This document shows positions 24,301 to 36,300 of a DNA stretch of 64,000 nt, one piece after another. A program made the translations under genes and the position numbers. The notes beneath the pieces were generated by a model, which worked only from the letters and a program-made list of their open reading frames with translations, was not told the origin of the DNA and made no database searches. This stretch comes from Onthophagus taurus (Eukaryota > Arthropoda > Insecta > Coleoptera > Scarabaeidae): the NCBI RefSeq assembly GCF_036711975.1, contig NC_091968.1:8060001-8124000 (forward strand), read 5' to 3'. Positions within the stretch are counted from its first letter, which is position 1, and each line of letters begins with the position of its first letter.

Positions 24301-27300
24301 CTTCCCTATCATTGTGAATTTAATGCAATAGAGATGATATAGGCTCATACTAAGAAGTATTATGACCAGCACATGGGACGGGATGGTTACGGTGACGATA
24401 AAGTGCGTAATATGTGGGAAGGAGCATTAAACAATTGCACCAAAAAAATCTGGGAAAACTGTGTTCGTCACACCGAAAAAATTACTGTTGACTGGTATGA
24501 GCGTGAAAAGCTATTAGACATTGCTGTTGACGAACTACTAATAAGGAGGTTCTGATTCAACCAGCAGCGACTCCGAAGATTAAATAAATTAAAAATTTAG
24601 AATCTTAGATGTATTTAACAAATGAGAATATTGTAAAAAAAATTGTTAAATTTATAATAAACTATTTATTTTATCCCCATCTGTTTCAATTAGATATTAA
24701 AGTAAAAGATTGTATTATAATATATAATAATAAATTATAGTTTAATAATTAATAGTTTTCGATCGATGTATTATATCGAAATATAATTAATAACGGGAAG
24801 TTAGACAACCAAACACACTTCACTACGTGATTTAAAACTATATAAAGATTATGAATAGTCTTGATTTGATCCTGCAGTACCGATTTGATTCCTACGGCGA
24901 AAATTGATGACGCAATGGACTTCTTTCGACGGATGGACTATAGAGAACCCTAGTTAATATAGTCCGTCCGTCGAAAGAAGTCCACTGCGTCATTAATTTA
25001 TGGGGTTATAATGGACTTGTATAATATATTGTTTTCTTTGTTTAATACACGTAAAAAAAGAGACGCAAAAAGTTAATACAAGTCTATTATAACCTCATAA
25101 ATTAATGACGCAGTGGACTTCTTTCGACGGACGGACTATAGACTTTGGATTTGAAAATTTGCTTTTATTTGAAAAAGTTTTGAAAAAAGTTATTTGAAAA
25201 ATTAGCTGTTGATGATTGGATTACTACTCAATTTATATGAATTGAAGGAAATTTCTATATGGGTTGAGGTCTGAAGTGTCATTGAGTAGATTTTTGTCTT
25301 TAAATTTGTGAATGTAAAATTCTTCTAATAGGTTCATTTCGTTAGATTTTTTGACATTTTTTAGTAGTGTAATGTTTTCAAATGGGATTTCATGTTTGCT
25401 TTGTTTGACGTGCTTGTAAACTGCGGAAGTTTTTTTGGTCATATGTTCCTTATAGCGTATCTTAATATTACGGCCTGTTTGTCCCACATAGATCCCATCA
25501 CATCCCGTGCATTCTATTTTATAGACACCACTCTGTTCGTTTTGATTTATCTTTGATTTATTGTTCATAAGTTGAAGAACTGGCTTACAATTATTGGAGA
25601 TAAAGGCGGGGCATATGTTGAACTTATTCAGATTCCTAGTTAACTTATTTTCTAAACTTGGGTGGAATGGTATAGATACAAATTTCATTTTTGTTTTGTA
25701 ATGTGGGTAAATCTTCTTTTTTATCTGTGACAGGTGCACTTTATTGTATATTGTTTGTAGGTCTTTTATAGAGTATAAATTGTTTTTAGCTAATGAAACT
25801 ATTCTTATGATTTCTTTTTTCAAATTATTATCGTTAAGTGGTATATTGAATAACCTATTAAATAGAAACCTAAAGCTAGCGTATTTATGTTGTATGCTAC
25901 AATAAGAGTTTTTGAGAACTATAGACTGTCTAACGATAAGTCTGACGTCACAGAGATGGGCGGAGCTTGTAACGATTTCAAACAATTTCGTTGCTAACCA
26001 CAGATGCTAAGGATAAACCGCCAAAAAATGTCATTTAAAATGTCACGTTTAGTTTATTTTATTTTAACACTAAATGAAAAATTGCATATGGCAGTTTACC
26101 GTTAGCAACACAGTTAGCAACGAAAATGTTTGGAGTCGGTATAATCTCCTCCCATCACTGTGACGTCAAGGCTTAGGGTGTCTATTGAATATTAAAAAAT
26201 TTATTAAAAAACACAAGACACTGATATTGTGCTATCAATGCCATCAGATTTGGCGGGATCACAATCAGTGATTAATGCTTAATACCAGATTGTACTGCCT
26301 GAACGGCAATTCTGGATCAAAAACAAAAATTCTCTGCTTCAGGCAGATATTTGCATGTTCACAGATGGATCAAAAACGCCGGAAGGAGCCGGGGCAGGAG
26401 TATACTGCCAGACATTTCGGATTAAGCACGCTTACAGCCTGGGTATGCACTGTACTGTATTCCAGACGGAAGTAGAGAGAGGAGTGCTGGCTATTGCTGA
26501 GTAGGTAGCAGTTGGTGTATCATTTGCGTTGGCCAAGCATAGAATTGGACTGTGGGCTGAAGAGAGACTTCGCCTACTGTGGACCAGTTCTCCTGGAATG
26601 ACACATGCTAAGTTGTTTATTAACATAGCCACTGTCAAACCCGGGAATATTTTAGGACTTGCTCATAGCAGTATTAAAGTTCTAATGGGTGTCTTTACTG
26701 GACACTGCTGATTGATAACAACTTGTTGGGACTAGCCGACTATGTGTGGAGGACGAAGAATCGTATTTTTCGGATTTTCGGATTTTTGGGTGGCAGTTTA
26801 TTTCCCCAAAGGATTTGAATGCCTTTTCACCAAGCAAGATATTGAGCATTAGACTGCATGGTGAAATTTGATAACTATCTAACTATGTTATCTGTCAGGG
26901 TACAATAGATCTTGGAGGTCACAGTGCCTATCTGATATGTAATTTACATAAACATAATGTAATTTCTAAATCTAGTTTAGTTGTAGTTACAAACCCCAAA
27001 TTCTTTCTTTATTGCACCAACAAACATTTCATCATCATCAGCAGCACTCCAATTAATTTTAGCAATGTTATTCTCACATTGAATATACTCAATTAATTCA
27101 ACAGGGCGAAAATTCCTCGTATAAATATCAGCATTTACAAACGTCGTTATTTCACTTAAATTTCCAATGGTAGCACTCATCCCAACAATTTGTATATTTT
27201 CTGTTTAAAATAAAATGGCTATATTAATAAGAATAAATAAAATGATCAACAAACCGTTTAAAATCATGATTTTTGTTAATAACTCTTCTAAAACACACCC

Positions 27301-28430
27301 CCTTCCAGCTTCACCAACCAAATGAAGTTCATCAACCACGACTAATCCAATTTCATCAAGTCTTTCAGTATCAACGAGGCTGTTTATTATTCCTAGAGCT
27401 TTTTCCATTGTTGCGATGTAAATGGAATTCTTTCTACGGCGTTTTCTTGGGGGATAAACACCTTTTCCTGCTGCGTATTCTTCGATTAAAAAGTTTAAAT
27501 CGACTGCAAATGGTGATAATGACCAAACTTTTTCTTGTACAATCGCAACGAAAGGTAAAACAAAAATTGCGTTTTTCTTGCGACATAGTAATTCGCGCAT
27601 TATTAGTATTTCAGCTACAAGAGTTTTTCCTCCACTTGTTGGTAAAGCATAAACAAGGTTTTTTCGATTAACGATTGATGGTAAATTTAAACATTCATCT
27701 TGCCAATCTAAAACATTGAGATTTTGTAATAAAATAATTAAGAAAGATTTTTATTTTTGTTACCATACAAATTTTCAATTCCACGATATAATTTAAATAA
27801 TTCTTTAACTTTATTTGGTAAACCATAAAAATTCCCAAGATTATTAAATTTAACCTCTTTACTGATTAATGTTGAATTAATAGCTTTCGAAGGAGAAATT
27901 GTTTTTTCAGCATTTTCTAATAAAGCTTTTCTAAAGGTATCATTTATTTCATTTTGAGTATCTTCCAATAACGAATTGTCAATGCTAATTGAGTTTTTAA
28001 CTTTATTTAATTCACGTTGAATCCAAGTATCATTTGGCAATGTGACTTTTTCAGCTTTTGCTTTAATAAAGGTATTTACATGTCCAGATGGAGTGATATT
28101 CTCTTTTATTTCGTTCAATTTCATTTCTACATCTAAAGAGAATGCGTTTTTTTGTTGAAGTACTTTTATATCGTCTTCTACTTTCTTCATTACTTGCGTA
28201 TCATTACAAATTTGAGTAAAACCTCCATCATTAGCTAAAATCATCGAAAATTCGCTCATTGAACCACTTTTTTTATCATTGGATCGACTTTTTTCAACCA
28301 ATATTTGAGTGTCGTCGAAAATTGGTAAAGTATCATCAAAAGCAGTGTCAAAATTCATCAGGCAAGGTTTTTTTATTAATCGTTGTAAACCTGCTTGTTC
28401 AAGCCCCCTTTTCTGGTTCTCTTTGGACAT
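18334..28430 (-). CDS. HELQ: DNA helicase HELQ (HEL308/mus301 type)
   Basis: HELQ is a 3'-5' superfamily 2 DNA helicase acting at stalled forks and in strand-break repair. Twelve exons: 28430-27764, 27707-27255, 27200-26995, 20479-20334, 20258-20134, 20067-19740, 19688-19448, 19393-19279, 19229-19072, 19023-18928, 18874-18452 and 18405-18334. They sum to 3030 nt, an uninterrupted 1009 codons plus stop, with all phases consistent (human about 1100 aa). The N-terminus is acidic, with repeated DDTQ/DTQ segments. Motif I PTSGGKT is at about 245, motif II VVDELH at about 347, GMSATIGN in motif III, and QMVGRAGR (motif VI) at about 590. The C-terminus has YLVTPYDI, the winged-helix/ratchet region and a helical end ([31 protein letters not shown]). 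Intron 3 (20480-26994, 6515 bp) is packed with transposons; the other introns are short. It is divergent from CACYBP. Confidence 0.95.
20487..20605. repeat. AT-rich minisatellite at the edge of HELQ intron 3
   Basis: About four tandem copies of a roughly 30-bp unit of the form AAAATAAAATAAAAAATAAA plus a T-rich turn. It starts seven bases upstream (minus sense) of the exon 4 acceptor. Confidence 0.8.
20790..22430 (+). pseudogene. gypsy-type LTR retrotransposon remnant
   Basis: Gag-like pieces include [33 protein letters not shown] and a CKFCGF zinc-knuckle start, in broken frames up to about 21240. A Lys/Glu-rich region ([34 protein letters not shown]) follows at 21450-21990. The distal part of an integrase is at 22030-22300 ([20 protein letters not shown] with the catalytic Glu, [29 protein letters not shown]). 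Protease, RT, RNase H and the LTRs were not found. It lies inside HELQ intron 3. Confidence 0.7.
22721..24942 (+). mobile_element. IS630-type element with its own ends (long D-E spacing, Sailor-like)
   Basis: The left end (22721: TATAGTCCTTCAGCGG, then AAAGAAGTCCACTGCGTCAT) and the right end (inverse of TATAGTCCATCCGTCG, then AAAGAAGTCCATTGCGTCAT, ending at 24942) are matching terminal inverted repeats with TA at the edges. The spliced transposase gene lies between them. The element is about 2.2 kb. The same ends cap the 183-bp MITE that follows at 24958. Confidence 0.8.
23183..24555 (+). pseudogene. IS630-type transposase with two introns, recently inactivated
   Basis: Exons: 23183-23294 ([20 protein letters not shown]), 23356-23535 and 23595-24555. 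The two introns are about 60 bp with GT-AG ends. The basic KKRPRKKPK region is followed by the DDE core: [13 protein letters not shown] (D1), [29 protein letters not shown] (D2) and [12 protein letters not shown] (E). I count about 78 residues between D2 and E, far longer than the 34 of Tc1, as in long-spacing families such as DD82E (Sailor). Lesions: an apparent one-base shift in the A-run near 23388, and an in-frame TAG at about 24341 where Trp is expected (EMI-stop-AHTK). A homologous, older copy is at 4.6-6.2 kb. Confidence 0.85.
24958..25140. mobile_element. 183-bp MITE derived from the neighbouring IS630-type element
   Basis: The ends TATAGTCCGTCCGTCG (24958) and CGACGGACGGACTATA (ending 25140) begin arms of about 65 bp that continue through the GCGTCATTAATTTATGGGG block. 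The non-palindromic middle (AATACACGTAAAAAAAGAGA) is also present in inverse inside the left end of the big element (about 22795-22825). It therefore has the structure of an end-to-end deletion derivative. It starts 16 bp after the big element ends. Confidence 0.88.
25233..25950 (-). pseudogene. Penelope-like element, C-terminal GIY-YIG endonuclease
   Basis: The minus-strand frame reads [16 protein letters not shown], then [17 protein letters not shown] and the endonuclease [29 protein letters not shown] and [13 protein letters not shown]. This is the linker plus GIY-YIG domain of Penelope-like retroelements, open to a stop near 25233. The reverse transcriptase is missing (5'-truncated), and the upstream end fuses with the foldback at 25.94-26.19 kb. 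The catalytic Tyr pair (GVYKI, IYVGQTG) and the Arg of NIKIRYKEH are present. Confidence 0.88.
25943..26185. repeat. Foldback element with TCTGACGTCACAG ends
   Basis: About 62 bp from 25948 (TGACGTCACAGAGATGGGCG ... TTTCGTTGCTAAC) is repeated in inverse up to about 26170. The arms include GTTGCTAAC and CCATCACTGTGACGTCA. The spacer is about 95 bp and there is no coding content. Confidence 0.75.
26255..26940 (+). pseudogene. LINE fragment, RNase H domain and 3' end
   Basis: The RNase H start reads [20 protein letters not shown]...[15 protein letters not shown], carrying the first catalytic Asp and Glu. Degenerate C-terminal sequence follows ([35 protein letters not shown]). The 3' sequence ACAATAGATCTTGGAGGTCA parallels the 3' end of the LINE at 45.03 kb (ACAATAGATCTTATAGGTCG). 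Both are RNase H-bearing non-LTR elements of one broad group. Confidence 0.75.
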
Positions 28431-28901
28431 GGATTGTAAATCAAATTAATTCGAATAAAATTAATTAACTCACTTAAGTATGAAAGTAAATGAGTAATTT
28501 AAGTTATCTTACCGATTTTTGATGTCATATTAAAGAGCTTAAAAGGGAAATAAGATTTTTGTGAGAATTCGAATTTTATAGTGACAGTTTGAGGTTAAAT
28601 TTAATGTTGATAAAGTAGGGTGATTTATTAATTTGTTTAAATTAAGTTTAAGTTTAACAATTAATATTTAAAGTAATTATAAATTATATTAATAGATTAA
28701 TTATAAAATTTAAAAAGTATTAATTTAATCTGTTTAGAAATTAGAAAAAAAATTTTTTTTAACAATAGATGGCGCTATAAATTGCCGCCAATGAATATTC
28801 TAGAACCTAACCTAAAAGGCTTAAAAGCACTGTGACATTTTACTTAAATTTCATTCCATATTAAATTATTTAATAATTCCGGTGTGTTTAAAAGATTAAA
28901 A
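28431..28901. promoter_or_regulatory. Shared upstream region of HELQ (-) and CACYBP (+)
   Basis: 471 bp separate the two divergent start codons. AT-rich, with no core motif I can assign. The ATG of HELQ is preceded in frame by a stop, which supports that start. Confidence 0.5.
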
Positions 28902-29777
28902 ATGAATAAATCATTAAAAGAAACGCTCACCGAGGTATGATTTTAATTAATTACACTATGTTTAAAATGTAAAAAAAATCAATAATTCTTTTAGTTAAAA
29001 CTTGATCAAGCTGAGTTAGAAAAGCTATCTAAACTTTCCGAACGTAGGAAAATCAAAGATTTGCTCACGTTGGAAGCTGCGAAAATCGCTACGCAATTGC
29101 AAAAACTCGAAGAGGAAGCTACTCAAATTGAAGCTGGTGGGGAAAATGTTTCTAAACCCGTTTCGGTTGTTGTTCCCCAAAGAAAAAGTTATGAAGTGAA
29201 ATTGAATGAATATGCTTGGGGGCAATCGAAAACCAACGTCACGTTTTATGTTAATCTTCCAAAAGTTGAAACAATTCCCAAAGAAAACGTTACCTGTACA
29301 TTCCAACCTCAATCTTTGGAACTGAGAATCCGTGGATTAGAGAATAAAGATTATTTATTTGTTATTAATAAGTTGTTGCATGCAATAGATCCAGAAAAAA
29401 GTTCGATTGTTATTAAAACAGGTACAAATAATCTTATTAAATTAATTTTTGTAAATGTAATTATTTTTTTTTAGATTCTATTAAGATATTAGCTGCTAAG
29501 GTTGATCAAACCCAGACTTGGTCACATGTCACTTTGTTAGAACAAAGAGCAAGTGAGGCTAAAAAGTTTAAAACTCCTGGAGATGGAGATTCTTCAGGAG
29601 ATGGTACTCAAGGCTTAGTGGATATTATGAGAGACATGTTAGTTTTTTTTTTTTAATTAAAATAAATGATTTTAATTGGCAATTTTTTTTGGTAGGTACA
29701 ACCAAGGTGATGATGAAATGAAACGAACTATTGCAAAAGCTTGGGCAGAAAGCCAATCAAAAGGTCCTGCTTTTTAG
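28902..29777 (+). CDS. CACYBP: Calcyclin-binding protein (Siah-interacting protein)
   Basis: CACYBP is a scaffold that links the E3 ligase Siah-1 to Skp1 and binds S100 proteins and tubulin. Exons: 28902-28934, 28995-29421, 29475-29637 and 29696-29777, together 705 nt and 234 aa (human 228). The N-terminal helical part (LKLDQAELEKLSKLSERRKI) covers about residues 1-75. The CS domain (VKLNEYAWGQSKTNVTFYVNL through ...LLHAIDPEKSSIVIKT) covers about 80-155. The C-terminal SGS region includes WSHVTLLEQRASEAK, GLVDIMRDMYNQGDDEMKRT and the end AWAESQSKGPAF. Splice sites and phases are consistent. An AATAAAATAAAAG signal lies at about 29843. Confidence 0.95.
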
Positions 29778-30351
29778 ATGTATTATTAGAGTATAATAAT
29801 TAAAATAATAGTTTCTGTCCTTATTTTTTCAACTAAATGGAGTAATAAAATAAAAGAAATCTTTTATTGTGATTTATTGTGGTATTTATTTTTGAATCTT
29901 AATGTTATAAGTTTTCCTTAATTTTTTTTACATAGAATAACTACGTATACATTTTACATCATATATAAAACTACGTCAAAGTGAAGATTATGGTAACTTT
30001 AAAAAAAAATTTAGTAAAAAACGTTTAGAAATTGGTACATTGAGATCTTTTCTCATAGTCATTAAGAACGATCTAATTCTTTTAATTTTTCTTATCTTAA
30101 TTATCACTTAATCTTTCGCATTTTTCCAACATTTATTTTTCTGACTTAAGTACGGCAAGTTCATTCCGGGGTTTCCCCATGTTAATCAATTAATATTAAT
30201 TAAAAAAAATAATAAAAAAACGCGAAAATAACGGCATAGATACAAAAGTAAATTTGGTATAAAGGACTATATACGTTCTTGTTTTCATAAAAAGGAGGTG
30301 ATCACATTTCATTTCTTATTCTTTTTTTTTAAGACTTATTTTTTTTTAGTG
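29778..30351. other. Convergent 3' intergenic region, CACYBP/AGPAT
   Basis: AT-rich 3' flanks of two genes that end toward each other. Polyadenylation-like AATAAA occurs near 29843 (+). No repeat or RNA gene recognised. Confidence 0.5.
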
Positions 30352-33300
30352 CTAAACCCCTAAAGATCGCATAACTTCTTTGCTACTCTCGTAGAAAACC
30401 GGAGCCATCATCGATCTTGTCTTTTCTATTAATGAATCGACGTCTTTAGCGGTTAAACCCGCTGTAGGAATCGGTGGTAAAGCCGTTATCATTATTTTAC
30501 CTGCAAAAAAAGGATTTGAATAGATTAACCTTTCTTAAACCTTTCAATACACGCGCTCCATCTATTGCTGGCTAGCTGTTTCAATTGACAAGCAATTTGT
30601 TAGTTCTACTTTTAATTGTTACTCAACTCTAGATTATTGTATATTTTTATGAATCTAAAAGTAGAACTAATACTGGAGGTGAATGTTGGGGTTGGCTAGG
30701 GAGACTCTGGGATATATCGTGCGGGAAGAAATGAAGATAGATAACATGAGGGTGGAGGCGGGTAAGCGAACGGTGCATTTTGAGGAGAGGATGGAAGGCA
30801 GAGGGCATTGCAAAATCTTGGAGGAGTGCTACACACAGATTAAGGCAAGTAAAGAGCGTTGTAGGCAGCGAGAAATACTGCAGAAAAGCGGGGTATTCAA
30901 AGGAAGAAGTGAATAAGAAAAGAAAAGAGACGATTGAGATGTAGAAAAAACTGGAGAGCAGGGATGTGGGAATGCAAGAGAGAAGGACGACGATAAAGGA
31001 AAGTAGTACAACCCAAAATATGCCGAAATTGTAGCGGAAGGGCTACCAAAGTACCTAATGATAGAGGGGAAGAAGTTGGTAGCCAGGTTCATATGTGGCA
31101 ATGAAGAAAGGACCAATAGATATTGGATGGAGGATGAGCAGAGGGAGATCTGCTGGGGGAGTGCAGTGAGTTGAGGGAAAAGGAGATGGATGAGGGAGGT
31201 GGTGGCAGCGAGGAGACGTAGGGTGACAGAGAGAGAGGCTGGTTAAAGGGATAATCATTATATAAGTATTGTACTTAGTATAAATATGGAAAACAATAAA
31301 TTATTATTATTATTACATCTAAAGTAGAACTAACACTAGAACTAGAATCATTCGAGTTTAGCAGTCTTATGAGACACATCATCATCATCATTGGCACCAC
31401 AACCCTTGGAGAATCTTGGCATGTTCTAGGATCAGCTTACATTCTGTTCTATCTCGTGCCTTGGCCTTCCAGTTTCTAACTCCCAGCATTTTTAGACTTT
31501 CTTCCACACAGTCCTTATATCTTCCTCTAGGCAAAAAATTGCAATCTTTCCTTCAAAGCAGCCTAACAAGTTTACACCATTTTTTTGTCATCGTCCATAT
31601 TTCTGACGCATATGTGACACCTGACGTTAATATTTCTCTCAGTCTAAAGTAAGCTCTATAGCCATATACAGTCTGTTGTATTGTTAAGTTGTGTACTATG
31701 CATGGCCTAACGACTTGTATTCTAAATATGTATTGGGATTTTTTACACAATAAACCAGTCTTCATCTGGAAGTTGTGGGTGTATCATTTATTACCCTTAA
31801 GAACACGATAATTAATAAATCATGGCGCTGTGAACAGGAAAATGTTAAGACTTTAAGATTGTTGCATGAGAGCCACATGGGAATTACAAAAACATTATTA
31901 CGAGCTACACAAGCTATATTTTGGTCTAGTGTAATACATGAAATAGTGGAATATATCAGTAAATGCTCGATTTGTGAAAGATATTCAATTACGAATTGAA
32001 AACAACCATTAATGTCCCATGAGATACCGGAGAGACCACTTCAAAAGCTAGGAATGAACATAATGACATATAGTGGCAAAGATTATTTAGTTGTAATAGA
32101 TTGTTTGTCCAAATGGATTGAAATTTTTAAAATTAAAACTAAGACATTTTCAGAAATTAGCGATAAACTACTAATTGTGTCATCAAGTTATGGTGTCCCA
32201 GAGGTAATAATAGCTGACAATGTACCATTTGGTTCAGAATATTTGAAACAAATTTCTAAACAATGGAACTTTAAAATAATTAGTAATAAGTAATGGAATG
32301 GCAAAGAAAGCAGTGCATATAGCAAAAAAATTTTAAAGAAAAGTTACAGCTTATATGTGCATTGGAGAGCATTACTGATGGAGTATAGAGCTACTCCATG
32401 CCCAAATACAGGATATTTTCCAGCAGAAATGCTAATGTCAAGAATAATAAGAACTAAATTCATCCAGATAAATTGCAACCAAAAATTAATGATTTCTAAT
32501 AAAAATAAATTCAAAACAAATCAAGAACGATATAAAAATACGCATGACAGAAAGCGATTAAGAAAAGAACTAAATTTTAAACCATATGACAGTTCAGATA
32601 AACAAACAGTGGATACCTGCTAAGATAGTTGAGAAGGAAGAAAACTCCAGATCGTACAAATTAACAACAGAGAATGTTCAACAATCACAAGTACAGCTTT
32701 CATGTGAGAACATCACATAATGAAGCTATAACACATCCACGATCTCCTGATGATGAGGAACATAACTATATTAGGTCTAATCACAAGTACAGCTTTCATG
32801 TGAGAAAATCACATAATGAAGCTATAACACATCCGCGATCTCCTGATGATGAGGAACATATAACTATATTAGGTAGATAAATCCGACAGCAATCATACTG
32901 CTGAAATATCTGAAACTGAAATACCAATAATGATACGTAGTAAACGTAAAATTAAGTTACCAAGTAAATTTAAAGACTTTATAATATATTAATTAAATTT
33001 AAGATGGAGATGTTGGACCTTTTATACAATAACAGCTGCCAGATGGAGACTGGTATCTGGCTGCTGTGGGTGTATCTGGAATTTACTACCCTTAAGAACA
33101 TGATAATTAATAAAACACAGTTTTCTAATTTCAGCAGACTTTATCTTATTTTCAGTTAGCTGGGTTACAAGGTATACATTCTGTTCCGTTAAGCGTACGG
33201 AGCGGCTGTATCTTGACAACGGTAAGGCCTAGAGGTTTGGGAAAAAATCCTTATAAGCAGAGTGGGCAAGAGAAATAACTGGAAATTATTTTGAAGTTCG

Positions 33301-36300
33301 TAATTCGATCGCTAGGGGGCGTAACTGGCATAGAGAAACATGAAATTCCCGCTATCTGAGAAAGTTAAACGATGAGCTATAACTTTGACAACATCATTTA
33401 GTAACTTGGATAATACCGCATCACTTTTGTTTCGCGATATTTGTCATATCTGTCATAATAAGGGAGGGGGAGGCTAAAGCGTTTTCAAATGTTTACATTT
33501 TAATATCTCCTGGACCATTCAACCGATTTGAATATGTTTGGTCTTGTTTGAAAGAGCATTTTATGATCTTTTAAAAGATATTTTCAGTAAGACAGATCGG
33601 TTTAAAAGAAATAAGTTAGAAGGCGTTATCTGTAGCGATTACTTACTTCTGTGATTTTTGAAAAAAGTTAAATGGAACAGTACTATTTACTTCACAGACA
33701 GACCCTTAGTCAACTTAAAATTTGCTAAATATTAGTGAAAACCGCATCTCAATATCGCCATCCGTTCTCGAATTATAGAAGAAAATGTTAAAAACTCGAG
33801 TGCCCTCAATCGGATCCAATTACCTCATCGAGAAAAACAAATCACATAACGATGGTAACTGTCAACATGTCATTTACTAACGCAGAAGCGTATGATGAAA
33901 ATGTGCAATGCAATTACTACAGAAAGACATTTTTCTCTAGAAGTGTTTTTAAGATTGGCTTAGCGATTACGGGAAACTGGCAACGTGTAGCCTATTCAGA
34001 CATCTCTATGAATTCGTAAATCACATTGGTACGCAATGCGATCCCACATAATCTAGGAACCCCGAAAACAATTGTCTACAGGACTCCTCAAGAAAATAAT
34101 ATGTATCTCCACCACATTGTTTTACATCAGGCCTTAACAGATACCGATTATGATAACAGACTGAACTATTATCATTGACTTTTAAATATGATTCGGGCAT
34201 ATCCAAAGCTTTTATCACAAATGCTATGGATGCATGAAGCACCTTTCAACACGCTGATGTAAACTCGCATAATATGCATTCTTGGTTCGAGCAAAACCCA
34301 CATTGCTTTCACCCCTTTATTTATGGGGTAAAGTAACTCAGTAAACAAGAAACATCTGTGATACATTTCAATTTTAACGTACATTGAATTAAATGAAACA
34401 TCTTAGAACTATGTTTCCTATACGTGACAGATACGATTTTTACGAAACGTATCTAAATATATGTATCAAATACATTTCAGTAGAAATATCTATGAATTAT
34501 CATTATAATATGTAGCAGAAACATTTCTCTATAAATGTGTCTGAAACATGTCTGGAATATCTTCATCAGCGCCTGTGAACGTGTGCGCATGTGGCAGGCC
34601 GCGGTGACGCGATCAGCGTCTTGTCATGTCTTGTTTTATTGTGTTTTGTTCTGTTCTCAGTTCGAATCGTTCGAATATAGGTTTAGGATAGCGCAGGTCA
34701 GTTTTGTATAAGCGTTTTATATTTCACCGCTAGATTTAGTTAAAGAAAATACTTAATGAATTTTATTTAAGTTACCAATTAAGTAATATATTTTGTATAA
34801 ATATTTACTAAATATATTTAATGCATACCTACTCTTATACTTGCTTTATTTGTCCTAATCAATGAGAAATCGTAGAAATTATTGGTTGATAATTTTGAAA
34901 TTTGGTACAGTAGGCGGTAAGTAACAAGTAGGTATAGTACTTCCCTTATTATTATTTTATTTTGTTGCAGCGTGCACAGTCTGGTATGCTCAGAAATGCT
35001 TCCTCAGTATATGCATATCTTCTGAGGAAGCATGTATGAGTATCTTTCTTGTCCGGCATGCAGACGCTAAACGTCAACGAAATTATATCATTACATATAT
35101 CCCTGAAACGTCAACGAAACCTTTCAGAAATTATTTTTAAATGTTTGTGATAGTTTAAGGTTTAAGGAAGGTAGTTCGAAAATTTGTGACCTATTTTTGC
35201 CAAACATTTAAGTAATTCTAACTGTTTTGGTATATTTTGTTTTATTATCATTGTTGATGTTTCATTGATCCGTTGGCTTTTAAACACGTCTCAAAAGTAG
35301 TTTCGAACCAGTTCTAAGCTTGGATAAAGTGTGAATGAAGGTTCTAGGCAATAACATTTATGTGCTGTACAATATCGCAAAACAAAAGCGATGCGGTATT
35401 ATTCAATCTAATGTTGGTATAAACACTAGAATAAACGTCTACAATACCGGCGTATAGCATAAGTAACGGTATACGGCACAGGATAGCTATACCGTGCAAT
35501 TTAACGCGAATAGCTTATTCTAGGAATAAGTCAGAGACTGTTTGACATTGATTATAATCAATCAGACGTAATAATTATTGTATGAATAATGCGTAATGGT
35601 GATTTTCAACTTAAAATTTGTGAGACATTCAAAAATAAGTTAAATTTGCGAAAAAACTAAAAGTGATGAAAATTTTTTATTATTTTTCCCGGATTCAGCA
35701 CTCAAAAATCAACAAAAATCGCCTTTCGCAGTTTCACAAAAAGTTTTTGATCGCAGGACTGAGTAATTAAAACTAGAACTAACACTAGACTTAGAACTAT
35801 AAACATTCGGATTTAGCCATATGTCTCTTAAGACGTCTAAACTCTAATGGTTCTAGTTCTAGTATTAGTTCTACATTTAGTTCAATAAATATACAACAAC
35901 CTAGCGCTGAATAACTATAAAACTAGAACTAACAGAACGTAAACAAACCACATGCGCGCTGCGCGTTATACCCACAGTATTACCAACCATTGGAATAACT
36001 ATTCTAGCATAAGAAAAGCTTTATAAGACGCATTCGTTAAATTAATGACGCGAATAAATTATTCTGGGAATAACTATTCCACTGATTATACCAACACTTG
36101 TAAGATCGGCCCTTAATGATGTTGTCAAAGTTATAGCTCATAGTCCAACTTTCTGAGATAGAGGGAATATGTATGTTTCTTTTTATGTTTTAAAAATGTT
36201 ATGTTTTATGTTTCCCTATGGCAGTTACGCCCCTAGCGGTCGAATTACGATCCTCAAAATAATTTTCAGCTATTTTTCTTGCCCACTTAGCCTATAAGGA

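Noticed and set aside
27273-27671. 132-aa plus-strand ORF
   Set aside because: Antisense to HELQ exon 2 with its Walker A and DELH motifs.
32674-32880. Tandem repeat that could be read as a CRISPR-like array or a repeat protein
   Set aside because: Only two copies of 94 bp, coding within the gypsy remnant tail; a simple local duplication in a eukaryotic retroelement.
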